64,000 nucleotides of DNA from Leptofilum sp965223285 (GTDB lineage: Bacteria; Chloroflexota; Anaerolineae; Promineifilales; Promineifilaceae): assembly GCF_965223285.1 (NCBI RefSeq), contig NZ_OZ244997.1, positions 4,526,001 through 4,590,000 on the forward strand, in the 5' to 3' direction. Below the pieces are notes generated by a model, which was not told the origin of the DNA, did no database searches, and saw nothing but the letters and a program-made list of their open reading frames with translations. A program made the position numbers and the translations under genes. Position 1 is the first letter of the stretch. The number at the start of each line of letters is the position of its first letter. Below, one piece after another: positions 1 to 8,178 of this stretch.

Positions 1-499
1 CTTCTTTGGCAATCTTGCAGACGCGCACTTTCTCTTCGTTGGTGAGGTAGCTGGTTTCGATAATCACTTTGCACAAAACGTTATTTTGGTGGCAGGTTTG
101 GGTAACGGCCGTAATCTGTGCCAGCGTAAATTCATCATCCTTACTTTTGACTGCCCCAATGTTGATCACCATATCAATTTCCGTGGCCCCATTCTCGATG
201 GCCGTCTCCGTTTCTGATACTTTCTCTTTGGTGGTGGTTGCCCCTAGCGGAAAACCGACGACGGCGCACACCTTCACCTCGCTGCCCTGTAGCTGCCAGG
301 CGGCAAAACGCACGTTGGTCGGGTTTACGCATACCGAGAAAAAGTGATGCCGCTGTGCCTCGCGGCAAATTTGGGCAATCATCGCTTCGGTGGCGTCTGG
401 TTTTAGCAAGGTGTGGTCAATCATTCCCGCCAGACGGGTCGGGTCTTCATCAATCAACTGAATCAGTTGTTCGGTGGTCGCTGTGGCTAAATTGGTCAT
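1..499 (-). CDS. deoC: Deoxyribose-phosphate aldolase, cytosolic paralogue (partial, runs off the left edge)
   Basis: Class I aldolase that splits 2-deoxyribose-5-phosphate into acetaldehyde and glyceraldehyde-3-phosphate. Reading leftward from the ATG at 499-497 I see the family signatures IDHTLLKPDAT, SVCVNPTNVRFAA, VCAVVGFPLGATT and EIDMVINIGAVKS, closely matching the complete deoC at 14930-15832. The catalytic-lysine part (KTSTGF) lies beyond the window. The N-terminus is short, with about 25 residues before IDHTLLKPD. It lacks the amphipathic helix and Cys-rich linker of the second copy, so this is presumably the free cytosolic enzyme. The start is the only ATG giving a normal-length N-terminus. 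A 9-bp inverted repeat lies just upstream. Identity is certain from motifs; the cytosolic location is inferred. Confidence 0.93.
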   Translation of the reverse strand, partial: MTNLATATTEQLIQLIDEDPTRLAGMIDHTLLKPDATEAMIAQICREAQRHHFFSVCVNPTNVRFAAWQLQGSEVKVCAVVGFPLGATTTKEKVSETETAIENGATEIDMVINIGAVKSKDDEFTLAQITAVTQTCHQNNVLCKVIIETSYLTNEEKVRVCKIAKE

Positions 500-520
500 G
501 GCTTTCCTTTTGAAAAGACC

Positions 521-567
521 TGACAAGTTATGAGCATTGTGGCACTGCATTGTGAGCAAACTTGTCA
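521..567. promoter_or_regulatory. Inverted repeat upstream of deoC, candidate operator
   Basis: TGACAAGTT (521-529) and its exact reverse complement AACTTGTCA (559-567) flank a 29-base spacer, 22 bases upstream of the deoC start on the minus strand. The spacing and position fit a repressor operator or an mRNA leader hairpin. No regulator gene is visible nearby, so the role is inferred. Confidence 0.35.
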
Positions 568-747
568 TGCCTCTGTTTGTGAAATTATACTGGAGCCAAG
601 CATAGCACCAGCCATCCTTCAGGCAAATTCTTGAGAGGGGTCAAGTAGGTGGGTTTAGGTGACTGTCACCTCAACGTTGTTTGCTGCAATCTTTTCACAA
701 AATATATGCTTGACCTGCGATCTATCCTCATGTAGGATTCTCCACAC

Positions 748-2589
748 ATGAAAAAGACCTCCCTTACTGGCCTTGTCCTTACGTTACTCATGCTGCTCTT
801 GGTGCTTATTGCCGCCTTTGTTTTTCTGTTTCAGGGTCGGCAGACTGTTATTGAACAGCGAAACAATTTAGAATCGAAAACGGCCGATCTCCAGCAAGAT
901 GTTGCCCAAACTGAACTCGATTTGGCGGCTGCAGAAGCCACGCGTGCCTTTACGGCCGATGCGTTGGCTACGGCCGAATCGAACGCGCTGCTGCTGGATG
1001 GTGAACTGGTGAGCAGTCAACAGGAAGTGGATGCGCTGACTGAGCAACTGGATGCCGCCAGCCAAACCATCACTACCTTGCAAGATGAGCAGGAAGCGGT
1101 GCTGGCGCAGCCCCCGGAAGTGGCGATTTTGTCCCCGGCAAACGGCCGTTTGCTGTCGCAAGGGGAGTCGGTCAACATTGTTCTGGTCGCTACGGATACC
1201 AAAGGAATCTCCTCCGTCAATTTAGCTATCAATGAAGAACCGTTTGAAACGTACTTACCCAACAATGAGACGTTGTTTACGGCCGTTGCTCCCTGGGAAC
1301 CAGCGGTTCCGAATGAGTACGTGATTCGGCTAACGGCCGTCAATGGCGAAGGCATTACCAGCCGCAGTGCGACCGTGACGGTAACCGTTGCCCTGGCCGA
1401 TATGGTGAGCCGCCCGGCTGGCGACAGTAATGCGGGTTTACGCCAGAACATCGCTGAATTGGTAAGCGGCCTGCGCCAGTTGCCCATCCCCGATGACCTG
1501 AACGAACTATTGGTGTCTGGCGTATTGCTTCGCGAGGCGCAGGCAACCCAGGCGCAAGCATTAGCCGAAAGCTCCCTTTGGCTGGATGCGGGGCTGATTG
1601 GGCAAGCGTTTGATTTTGCTGCGGCAGATTTTGATTATGAAGAGATGCTGATGTTGGCCGTTGAGGATTCCACCCCTGCATTCTACCAACCACTGTCTGG
1701 CGAGTTGCTGCTGATTGAGCAAGCGGATACGCTGACGGCCGTTGCCCAGCTGGGATATGTGCGGCAGCTGCTTTATCTGCTTCAGGATCAAAACTTTGAT
1801 CTCGATGCGCTGTACACAGGCGATCTCACGCTAGACGAGGCGTTGGCGTTGGCGGCCTTGAGTGAGGGGGAAGCGACGGTATTGCAGGAAAACTTCCTCA
1901 CGGCACGCTACCTGCCTTTGGAGCCAATCGTTATCCCCGAAACCTTTGTGCTGGGTACGGCCGTTCTGGCCGACGTGCCCACCCCAATTGCCAACTGGCT
2001 CCAGTTCCCCTATGAATTTGGCGACGAGTTTGTTCGGACTCTGTTTGAATCTGGCGGCTACCCGGCCTTGGACGACGCCTGGGCCAGCCTGCCCCAATCC
2101 ACCGAGCAAATTTTGCACCCGGAAGCATACCAGACGCAGGAAGGGCCGCTCCTGGTCACAATTTCAGATTTGCAGCCTGTTTTGGGTGATGATTGGTCTT
2201 TGGCAGCCGAAAACGTGTTGGGTGAATATTTGCTGGGGCAATATTTATTGCAGCAGCTAAACGAGACGCAGGTAGAAACGGCCGTAACCGGCTGGGGTGG
2301 CGACCGCTTTGTCATTTACACGAATGAGACAGACGATAGCTTTGTTATGGCACTCCATACCGTTTGGGACAGTGTCGACGACAGCACCGAATTTGCCGCG
2401 CTTTACCCCAATTATCCTACACGCCTTTTTGTTACCGGTGGCGAGTTGCAAGAGAACGGCGGCGAATGTTGGCAAGGCGAGGACGAACTCATTTGCCTTT
2501 ACCAATCTGAGCAAGAAACCCTCATCGTCCGTGGCCCGGAACTAGAGTTGGTTCTGGATGTGGTTGCCGCCATCTTCCCCGTAGAATAA
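748..2589 (+). CDS. Membrane-anchored coiled-coil protein with Ig-like domain, function unknown
   Basis: A 613-residue protein I cannot assign to a named family. Residues about 7-30 form one hydrophobic segment without a lipobox (LVLTLLMLLLVLIAAFVFLF), so it is probably an N-terminal anchor with the rest outside. Residues about 35-115 are rich in Glu, Gln, Leu and Ala with heptad spacing, a likely coiled coil. Residues about 122-215 look like an Ig-like or fibronectin-like sandwich (ILSPANGRLLSQGESV, then VIRLTAVNGEG and RSATVTVTVA). The remaining 400 residues are mixed helical and strand with no motif I recognise. Similar designs occur among Chloroflexota exported proteins. It stands alone between divergent and convergent neighbours. 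ATG at 748 follows a weak Shine-Dalgarno region. Confidence 0.8.
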   Translation: MKKTSLTGLVLTLLMLLLVLIAAFVFLFQGRQTVIEQRNNLESKTADLQQDVAQTELDLAAAEATRAFTADALATAESNALLLDGELVSSQQEVDALTEQLDAASQTITTLQDEQEAVLAQPPEVAILSPANGRLLSQGESVNIVLVATDTKGISSVNLAINEEPFETYLPNNETLFTAVAPWEPAVPNEYVIRLTAVNGEGITSRSATVTVTVALADMVSRPAGDSNAGLRQNIAELVSGLRQLPIPDDLNELLVSGVLLREAQATQAQALAESSLWLDAGLIGQAFDFAAADFDYEEMLMLAVEDSTPAFYQPLSGELLLIEQADTLTAVAQLGYVRQLLYLLQDQNFDLDALYTGDLTLDEALALAALSEGEATVLQENFLTARYLPLEPIVIPETFVLGTAVLADVPTPIANWLQFPYEFGDEFVRTLFESGGYPALDDAWASLPQSTEQILHPEAYQTQEGPLLVTISDLQPVLGDDWSLAAENVLGEYLLGQYLLQQLNETQVETAVTGWGGDRFVIYTNETDDSFVMALHTVWDSVDDSTEFAALYPNYPTRLFVTGGELQENGGECWQGEDELICLYQSEQETLIVRGPELELVLDVVAAIFPVE

Positions 2590-2787
2590 AAACAATCAGA
2601 GATGTTGTAGATTGTCACTACCTTGAGTAAAAAGTGTCAATTTATTTGCTTGTCGTTATTTCACATTCCGCAATAGTCGAAAAGCGATTACAGCTTTATT
2701 CATTTTAGGGTGGGTAGTTCTTATTGTCAGAGAATTGATTCTGACTTTTTAGTTAGGTCCTAAAATTAAATTGAGAGATGTTTGAGG

Positions 2788-3057
2788 TTACAGAATTTGT
2801 ATGTCGTCCACAATACCGACGATGACGGCGCGGATGGGGGCAGTTTTCATGTTGAGGACTTGGCGTGCGCCGTTGCCTTCATCTAGCACCAGCACGGTAT
2901 CCCCCACACCCGCCTGGGCCATATCGACGCAGATGTCATAGCCGCCGCTTGGCTGCCCGTCTTCCCCCAGCTTATCAACAATGAGGAGCTTACGGCCGTT
3001 AAATGCCGTATGTTTAATGGTTGCCACTACTGTGCCTGAGACCTTGCCAACATACAT
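2788..3057 (-). CDS. BMC-P pentamer shell protein (EutN/CcmL family), detached copy
   Basis: An 89-residue EutN/CcmL-family protein that caps the vertices of icosahedral microcompartment shells as pentamers. It starts MYVGKVSGTVVATIKH, has the central block GGYDICVDMAQAGVGDTVLV, and ends in the family's terminal motif VIVGIVDDIQIL. I chose ATG 3057 because BMC-P proteins begin with this strand. A longer reading adds 17 residues foreign to the family. It lies 4.7 kb from the nearest other BMC gene, alone between unrelated genes. It resembles the two BMC-P proteins at 7.8 and 13.2 kb but is clearly a separate paralogue. Three pentamers with different pore or edge chemistry are common in complex BMC loci. 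Confidence 0.93.
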   Translation of the reverse strand: MYVGKVSGTVVATIKHTAFNGRKLLIVDKLGEDGQPSGGYDICVDMAQAGVGDTVLVLDEGNGARQVLNMKTAPIRAVIVGIVDDIQIL

Positions 3058-3166
3058 GACCCCAATCGTAAAGCGTCTGTTCCAAAACGTCAATTGATTG
3101 CTTGTCACGCTTTATACCCTATGCTATCCTGTCACCATTGTTTGGTTCAGCACTCGGAGAAACTTG

Positions 3167-3514
3167 GTGATTTTTGCAGGCATTATTGGCGCGGGATTGG
3201 TGTGGGGTTGGTTGCTGGTTTTATTGGTCGATCAGCGACCGCTCAAAACGCGAACCCAGCCTGAAACTGACGCGGAAAGCGATTCCTCAAAATTGGTTCA
3301 CTATCTCAAACTGTTTTTGCACAAGTGGCAGACTGAAAGACGGCCGTATCTCAACATAATCGCCGTCGCTATTTTCACCATCTGGTTCGCCTGGCTCATC
3401 TACGCCTTCACCAGCACAACCCAACTTATCTTATTCTTTGTTGCCCTCATTATCGCCTTTTCGATTCACCTCGCCTGGCGGCAGCAGCTGCGCCAGAACC
3501 AAAAAAAGCTCTAG
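3167..3514 (+). CDS. Small integral membrane protein, unknown
   Basis: About 115 residues with two hydrophobic stretches near the C-terminus (NIIAVAIFTIWFAWLIYAF, then LILFFVALIIAFSIHLAW) and one at the N-terminus (IFAGIIGAGLVWGWLLVLLV). They are separated by a polar, acidic loop. No family recognised. GTG at 3167 has GGAGA at 3156-3160 at good spacing. The frame is open upstream to TTG 3098, which would overlap the divergent BMC-P promoter region. A second membrane protein follows at 3610, so the two may be co-transcribed. Nothing in the sequence ties them to the microcompartment. Confidence 0.6.
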   Translation: MIFAGIIGAGLVWGWLLVLLVDQRPLKTRTQPETDAESDSSKLVHYLKLFLHKWQTERRPYLNIIAVAIFTIWFAWLIYAFTSTTQLILFFVALIIAFSIHLAWRQQLRQNQKKL

Positions 3515-3580
3515 CCACAGAGATCACAGAGATTTAAGAGAATAAGAAAAACTCATAATTCTCTGTGTCCTCTGTGGCCA
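3514..3580. repeat. Intergenic imperfect palindrome, 'CACAGAGAT' type
   Basis: The left arm GCCACAGAGATCACAGAGAT is mirrored by ATTCTCTGTGTCCTCTGTGG after a purine-rich loop. Each arm is itself a near-tandem repeat of a CACAGAG unit. It begins at the stop codon of the upstream gene and ends just before the Shine-Dalgarno of the next. It is one member of a larger set of gap-filling palindromes in this window. Confidence 0.75.
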
Positions 3581-3609
3581 ATAAAATCGTTCAACAGGAG
3601 GAACGACCC

Positions 3610-4023
3610 ATGTATTTTCAAGCAGAAGCAACGGAGGCCGCATCTCAACTACAAATTATTGGCGCAATTGGCTTTGGCACCATCATCGGCTGGCTGGTTT
3701 ATTACATCAACCGCTACCGCAAAAGTGATGTGCAGTTTAGCGACTTGGCGACAGTGATTGGCATTTTGGGCGGTGGCGCGATTTTGGCTCTGTTTCCTGC
3801 CGGGACTGATCTGTTTGGCGGCTACGGCATTGGCCTTTTTATCGGCTTTTTTAGCTACTTTGCATTTCTCATGCTGTGGGTACGTATTTCCGACAACTTC
3901 ACGGTTGATTGGTTCCTGGACGGCCGTTCCACCAAGCTAGGTGAAAATGAAATTAGCCGCAAAGATTCTGAAGGTGGCGTAGCAATGGGAGCTGAGCCAA
4001 CAGACGATGGTGGTCGTGGCTAA
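3610..4023 (+). CDS. Small membrane protein with two to three helices, unknown
   Basis: A 137-residue protein. After a short N-terminus it has hydrophobic segments at about residues 18-35 (IIGAIGFGTIIGWLVYYI), 48-65 (ATVIGILGGGAILALF) and 70-95 (GIGLFIGFFSYFAFLMLWV). A polar acidic tail follows. ATG 3610 is preceded by AGGAGG at 3596-3601, the strongest Shine-Dalgarno in this part of the window, which decides the start over the longer open frame from 3565. The C-terminal glycine-rich tail holds no recognisable signal. I do not recognise the family. Confidence 0.75.
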   Translation: MYFQAEATEAASQLQIIGAIGFGTIIGWLVYYINRYRKSDVQFSDLATVIGILGGGAILALFPAGTDLFGGYGIGLFIGFFSYFAFLMLWVRISDNFTVDWFLDGRSTKLGENEISRKDSEGGVAMGAEPTDDGGRG

Positions 4024-4027
4024 ATAA

Positions 4028-4232
4028 ATTCGGCTCTTTGGATTTTTCTGGGATTGGCAACGAATTTACGCGAATTATGTAATGGTCAAGCGTTGGTTGG
4101 ACACTTATAGGACGCGGACAAGCGCGGATTTGAACCTAATTTAATCCGCGCTTGTCTGCGTCCCATTTGTTTGACCTACTCTTGATCAGTACAAATTAAC
4201 GCGAATAATCACGGAAAAATCCAAAGGCTCCA
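4028..4232. repeat. Nested intergenic inverted repeat
   Basis: The inner palindrome 4110-4163 pairs GGACGCGGACAAGCGCGGAT with ATCCGCGCTTGTCTGCGTCC. The outer arms pair the region around 4030-4075 (CTCTTTGGATTTTT, GAATTTACGCGAATTA) with 4186-4230 (AATTAACGCGAATAATC, GAAAAATCCAAAG). The outer arm is also found, diverged, at 12097-12145 in front of the aldehyde dehydrogenase gene, so it is a dispersed repeat. No open reading frame is present. Confidence 0.75.
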
Positions 4233-4255
4233 TGAATTCGCATAGTAGGTGACTG

Positions 4256-6520
4256 ATGGCAAATTCCCAAGAAATTCGTGTGGAAATTGTAACGCGGTTG
4301 TTGAATGACGCCGCTTTTTTTAATCGTTTTCTACAAGACCCTGATACGGTTCTGGCTGAATTCCCCGACTTGGACAAGTTCGACGGCCGTTACCTCAAAG
4401 ACAAAATTAGCGATTGGGCCAGCCTAACGGCCGTTGCTGAACGATTTGGCGTAACGGTGCCGGAACGGCCGTCTGCCCCCCCCGAAGATGCTGATGCGGA
4501 CAGCGAACCCCGCTTGCAAATGGTCTTGCAGCTACAGGAAGATGCCGCCTTTTTTGAGCTATTTCGCAAAGATCCGGCTGCCGCCCTCTCTGCCTACCAT
4601 GATCTGGAAGAGGAAGATGCGCAATACATTCAAGAGCGCGTCACCGATGCGGCCAGCCTGCAAGCCGTCATTGACCGCTTCCAAACGACTGTGCAAAGCG
4701 TCGATTTGCCGTCAGATGCCAAAGGAATCGATCTGCCAGAAGAACGGCCGTCTCGCGTGATCAATACCGGTTTTGCCCCAGAAAACAGCCCCGCGCAGCC
4801 CGTGGCTGATTTTTTCACGCCGCTCCAGGCTGATCAACCTTACTATTTTTGGTTTGAAGTTGGGCAACCCATTGCGGAATCAATTGCCATTGAACTGTAT
4901 GAACTGCCAGACGATTTACCGCCCGACACGATCTTGCAAATTGCCATTTTTGGTTATGAGAACGAATTTGAAGTAACGGCAGGAGCCGACATGGGCGAAC
5001 TGCGCCTCACGGCTAACGGGGATGTGTTGGTAGAAAAGCAGGCGTTCTCGGTGCCAGGGATTGAGACTGAGCTGGCCAAACGTCGTTTGTTCTTCCCGGC
5101 TCGCACGCCAAAACAGGCGGGGTACGGCCGTTTTCGCTGCAACATCTATTACCAACAAACCTTGCTGCAATCCTACCAAATCGTTGCCCGAGTTGATCCC
5201 AAACCCGTAGTGCAGCCCCATCGCGCCATTTGGCTTTGGCACCAGGATTACAACCTCTCCAAATTCCTCAGTGGCCACCAGCTAGAAGCGATGGGCGAAA
5301 ACAACCTCAGCATCATGGTCAACGACAACGGCAACGGTACGCACGGCTTTCGCTTTATGGGGCAAAACGAGTTCAAAAATGATGCCAGCCTGGGCGAAGA
5401 TGCGGTGGCTAACCTACAAAATTGGGCGCGGGGAGCCTTGCGCAAAGCGGCTTGGGGAGATGAACAAGAATACAAAACTGGCAAAAAATATTTGTACGGC
5501 AGCAAGCTCAACAAGCAAAAGCTCAAAGATGATTTGCTGGAAATGGCTCAAAACGGCCACCGTGCCTTCGATGCGCTTTTTGATCCGCTGGTGGGCGACT
5601 CAGAAAAATCGTGGGAAGTGATGGATTGGATGGTGAAGCCGGGGCAGGTGCAGATTGCCACCAAGGAAAATGCCCGAATCGTCATTCCCGCTGCCATGTT
5701 CTATGATTATCCCTACCTGGATGGCAACGTGCCCAAAGATTATTCGCTCTGCCCGGAATTTGAGAAGGCGTTGGATGGGGATGAACCATTAGAAAAATGT
5801 GCTTGCTTCCAGGGCAACTGCCCCACTTATGATGATTTAAAGATTGTGTGCCCCAGCGGGTTTTGGGGCTTTCGTCACTCGTTGGGCTTGCCCGTGTCGG
5901 TGAAATCTGCGCCGGATGCGCCGCTGAAAATTGGTGGCAGCAGCCCGCCCAAGATGGCGGTATCTGTTTCCACGGACCCGAACTTTACGCAACGGCCGTC
6001 TCACGAGAAGCGTCTGCAAGAGATGGGCATTGGCTGGGAATATGCCGACAGTCGCGACAAGGCACTGGACATGCTCAAGGCGACAGAGTCTCAGGTTGTG
6101 TACTTCTACTGCCACGGCGGCCTCACAGACAAGGGATTCCCCTACCTCAGCCTGGGCAGCAAAAATAGCGATTGGTTCACCAGAGGTAATTTACGCGCCC
6201 GGCGCATTCGCTGGCAAAAAGTACGGCCGCTTGTCTTTATCAATGGCTGCCACACTACCCAAATCACCCCCGAACGCGCCCTCGATTTTGTCACAGGCTT
6301 TGTGCAAACCAGCCGGGCAGCGGGCGTCATCGGTACAGAGATAACCATCTTTGAATCCATTGCTACCCAATTTGCTGAAGAATGTCTGCGACGCTTCATG
6401 TTTGGCGATGAAACATTGGGCGAAGCCGTGCGCGGGGCGCGTCTGCACATGCTCAAAAATGGCAACCCGTTAGGGCTTGTTTATATTCTCTATGCATTGC
6501 CTGCGTTGAAGCTATCTTGA
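4256..6520 (+). CDS. CHAT-domain caspase-like protease with duplicated N-terminal helical domain
   Basis: A 754-residue protein. The C-terminal part (about 600-754) is a CHAT (caspase HetF-associated with TPRs) peptidase. The presumed catalytic His is in VYFYCHGG near residue 620 and the Cys in FINGCHTTQ near residue 664. It continues with GVIGTEITIFESIA and an ALP-type end. The N-terminus has two copies of a short helical unit, DAAFFNRFLQDPDTVLAEF (about 20-38) and DAAFFELFRKDPAAALSAY (about 98-116). These resemble, by pattern only, the NHLP/Os1348-type leader-like domain. The middle section (about 170-330) is strand-rich with no assignment. It has no signal peptide, so it is likely cytoplasmic. 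CHAT proteins commonly act in caspase-like or defence contexts, but no partner substrate is visible here. A gene remnant follows directly in the same frame. Confidence 0.88.
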   Translation: MANSQEIRVEIVTRLLNDAAFFNRFLQDPDTVLAEFPDLDKFDGRYLKDKISDWASLTAVAERFGVTVPERPSAPPEDADADSEPRLQMVLQLQEDAAFFELFRKDPAAALSAYHDLEEEDAQYIQERVTDAASLQAVIDRFQTTVQSVDLPSDAKGIDLPEERPSRVINTGFAPENSPAQPVADFFTPLQADQPYYFWFEVGQPIAESIAIELYELPDDLPPDTILQIAIFGYENEFEVTAGADMGELRLTANGDVLVEKQAFSVPGIETELAKRRLFFPARTPKQAGYGRFRCNIYYQQTLLQSYQIVARVDPKPVVQPHRAIWLWHQDYNLSKFLSGHQLEAMGENNLSIMVNDNGNGTHGFRFMGQNEFKNDASLGEDAVANLQNWARGALRKAAWGDEQEYKTGKKYLYGSKLNKQKLKDDLLEMAQNGHRAFDALFDPLVGDSEKSWEVMDWMVKPGQVQIATKENARIVIPAAMFYDYPYLDGNVPKDYSLCPEFEKALDGDEPLEKCACFQGNCPTYDDLKIVCPSGFWGFRHSLGLPVSVKSAPDAPLKIGGSSPPKMAVSVSTDPNFTQRPSHEKRLQEMGIGWEYADSRDKALDMLKATESQVVYFYCHGGLTDKGFPYLSLGSKNSDWFTRGNLRARRIRWQKVRPLVFINGCHTTQITPERALDFVTGFVQTSRAAGVIGTEITIFESIATQFAEECLRRFMFGDETLGEAVRGARLHMLKNGNPLGLVYILYALPALKLS

Positions 6521-6535
6521 TCTTACTGGCGAGCA

Positions 6536-6706
6536 ATGATTGATCTAGGCCATCCCTTTACAAAACAGGAAATTATGAGTGCATGGGTAGCGGAAGAAAC
6601 GGCCGTTCGGGAAATCTTGTTGTTTACGTTGTAGCACAATTTGCATCACGTCAATGATGTTCAGTGGCTGCTCGATCAGCCAGAATTGGAATGGTTTGCC
6701 TCATGA
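6536..6706 (+). pseudogene. Short gene remnant with in-frame stop, possibly the end of a DinB-like protein
   Basis: Between the CHAT stop codon and the next gene the same frame reads MIDLGHPFTKQEIMSAWVAE, then REILLFTL, a TAG at 6632-6634, then HNLHHVNDVQWLLDQPELEW to a TGA at 6704-6706. That TGA overlaps the next start as ATGA. The overlap and the protein-like composition suggest a formerly coding end that was coupled to the downstream gene. The REILL...HNLHH pattern recalls the last helix of DinB/DUF664 proteins, but this is a weak resemblance. It contains one ACGGCCGT palindrome like real genes here. Confidence 0.3.
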
Positions 6707-7290
6707 GCCAGGAAAAAGAGAAGGTGCAGGTAGAAACCCGAGCTGAATTGCGCGGTTGGCTGGCACAAAATCACCCGCGCCAGGGCGGCGTCTGGTTGGT
6801 CACGTTCAAAAAGCATTGCGGCGACAAATATGTCTCATATGACGACATCGTAGAAGAGCTTATCTGCTTTGGCTGGATTGACAGCATGACGCGCAAGCTG
6901 GATGCCGATCGTTCAATGTTGTGGATTGCGCCACGCAAGCGCGGGAGCAATTGGTCACGCCGCAATAAAGAAATTGTGGCCCGTCTGGAAGCCACCGGGT
7001 TGCTTGCGCCTCCTGGCTTGGCCAAAATCGAAGCGGCCAAAGCGGATGGCACCTGGGATGCGCTCAATGCCGTAGAGAATTTGGAAATCCCACCAGATTT
7101 AGCCGAGGCATTGGCACAATACCCAGATGCAGCCGCTTATTTTGAAGCGTTTCCCCGTTCTGTAAAGCGCGGTATCTTGGAATGGATTTTTAATGCCAAA
7201 CGGCCGCAAACCCGTGCCAAACGCATTGAAGAGACGGCCAGGCTGGCTCAGGATAATCTGCGCGCCAACCAGTGGCCCAGGCAAGGCTAA
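6703..7290 (+). CDS. YdeI/OmpD-associated family protein
   Basis: A 195-residue YdeI-like protein. It has the family's N-terminal block (ELRGWLAQNHPRQGGVWLVT, then VSYDDIVEELICFGWIDSMT) and the middle block LWIAPRKRGSNWSRRNKE. The C-terminal helix pair includes ALAQYPDAAAYFEAFPRSVK and RAKRIEETARLA. Members are small cytoplasmic proteins without a well-established biochemical role. ATG 6703 (MSQEKEK) matches the usual start, and the longer open frame adds a short Arg-rich leader. The stop TAA overlaps the next ATG (TAATG), so it is translationally coupled to the acetyltransferase. Confidence 0.85.
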   Translation: MSQEKEKVQVETRAELRGWLAQNHPRQGGVWLVTFKKHCGDKYVSYDDIVEELICFGWIDSMTRKLDADRSMLWIAPRKRGSNWSRRNKEIVARLEATGLLAPPGLAKIEAAKADGTWDALNAVENLEIPPDLAEALAQYPDAAAYFEAFPRSVKRGILEWIFNAKRPQTRAKRIEETARLAQDNLRANQWPRQG

Positions 7291-7817
7291 TGTTCTTGAT
7301 TGAGACGGAGCGTTTGCAACTGTGCCACTTCAATGTGGACGATGCCGAATTTGTTCTCACGCTGGTGAATGATCCCGGCTGGATTCGCTTTATTGGGGAT
7401 CGGGACATTCACACAGTTGCTCAGGCGAAAGCGTACCTGCAAGATGGGCCGATGGCTAGCTACGCGACCAACGGATTCGGCCTTTACCTGGTGCGGCGCA
7501 CCGCAGATAACGTACGTTTGGGAATGTGTGGTTTGGTGAAACGGCCGTCCCTCCCCCACGTAGACATCGGCTTTGCCTTTCTCGCTGAATACACCGGTAA
7601 AGGGTATGCATTTGAGGCAGCAACGGCCGTTCTCAACTACGCCCACTCTGACCTGAACCTAAAACCAATCGTGGCCATTACTGCTCCAGATAACCATCGT
7701 TCCGTTCGACTTCTAGAAAAATTGGGGCTGCAATTTCACAAAATGGTTTCACTAAGTGAGGGGGAGCCACAAGTTAATCTTTTTTACCCAAAGGATATTC
7801 AGGTGAAGGCGCGTTAA
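7290..7817 (+). CDS. GNAT-family N-acetyltransferase (RimJ/RimL-like)
   Basis: A 175-residue GNAT protein starting MFLIETERLQLCHF, the typical RimJ/RimL-type first strand. It has a hydrophobic core GFGLYLVRRT, and the acetyl-CoA binding segment is represented by AFLAEYTGKGYAFEAATAVL. The C-terminal signature VAITAPDNHRSVRLLEKLGL matches the family's ...A.N..S..LLEKLGF. The acceptor is unknown: a small metabolite, an antibiotic or a protein N-terminus are all possible. ATG 7290 overlaps the YdeI stop. Its own stop overlaps the convergent BMC-P stop by four bases, leaving no room for a terminator between the two converging transcripts. Confidence 0.9.
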   Translation: MFLIETERLQLCHFNVDDAEFVLTLVNDPGWIRFIGDRDIHTVAQAKAYLQDGPMASYATNGFGLYLVRRTADNVRLGMCGLVKRPSLPHVDIGFAFLAEYTGKGYAFEAATAVLNYAHSDLNLKPIVAITAPDNHRSVRLLEKLGLQFHKMVSLSEGEPQVNLFYPKDIQVKAR

Positions 7818-8083
7818 GCCAACTGCACATCGTCTACAATGCCAACGATGGCGTGATCTACCGGCACAAAGGTGATAGGCATGGCTTGGGCAGCCTCTCG
7901 GCTGCCGACAATGAAAACCAGATGGTCTGGCCCGGCCTGAGCGGTGGCGTCAGCGGCCACCACGGGTTGCCCAACAGATTCCTGCGTTTTGCTCAAGGGC
8001 TGTACCATTAGGAATTTTATACCCTCTAATCCCTCATATTTTTGGGTGGCCACCACGGTGCCAATAACGCGTGCTAATTGCAT
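7814..8083 (-). CDS. BMC-P pentamer shell protein (EutN/CcmL family)
   Basis: An 89-residue vertex protein that starts MQLARVIGTVVATQKYEGLE and ends VDHAIVGIVDDVQLA, the standard EutN/CcmL termini. The middle segment ADATAQAGPDHLVFIVGSRE carries the usual pentamer-interface loop. It is the last gene of the minus-strand BMC operon. It is separated from BMC-T by a 95-base gap that contains a palindromic repeat, and it converges on the GNAT gene with overlapping stops. It differs from the other two BMC-P proteins mostly in the central loop. Confidence 0.95.
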   Translation of the reverse strand: MQLARVIGTVVATQKYEGLEGIKFLMVQPLSKTQESVGQPVVAADATAQAGPDHLVFIVGSREAAQAMPITFVPVDHAIVGIVDDVQLA

Positions 8084-8100
8084 ATCATTCTTGTGTAAAA

Positions 8101-8166
8101 ATGGGTGAGGCGATTGGTGAGAAGGTTGCTTGCTTCATCTAACTATCTCCTGATCGCCTCACCCCT
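8101..8166. repeat. Palindromic repeat between BMC-T and BMC-P, family shared with 47.4 kb
   Basis: GGGTGAGGCGAT (8103-8114) pairs with GATCGCCTCACCC (8152-8164). The loop GAGAAGGTTGCTTGCTTCATC is nearly the same as the loop at 47.4 kb (GAGAAGGTTGTTTGCTCCACC). The two are therefore copies of one element, not chance hairpins. Confidence 0.75.
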
Positions 8167-8178
8167 ATCGTTTACTGT

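Noticed and set aside
69..513. Plus-strand open frames at the left edge
   Set aside because: They are antisense to the partial deoC, whose translation matches the family along its whole visible length.
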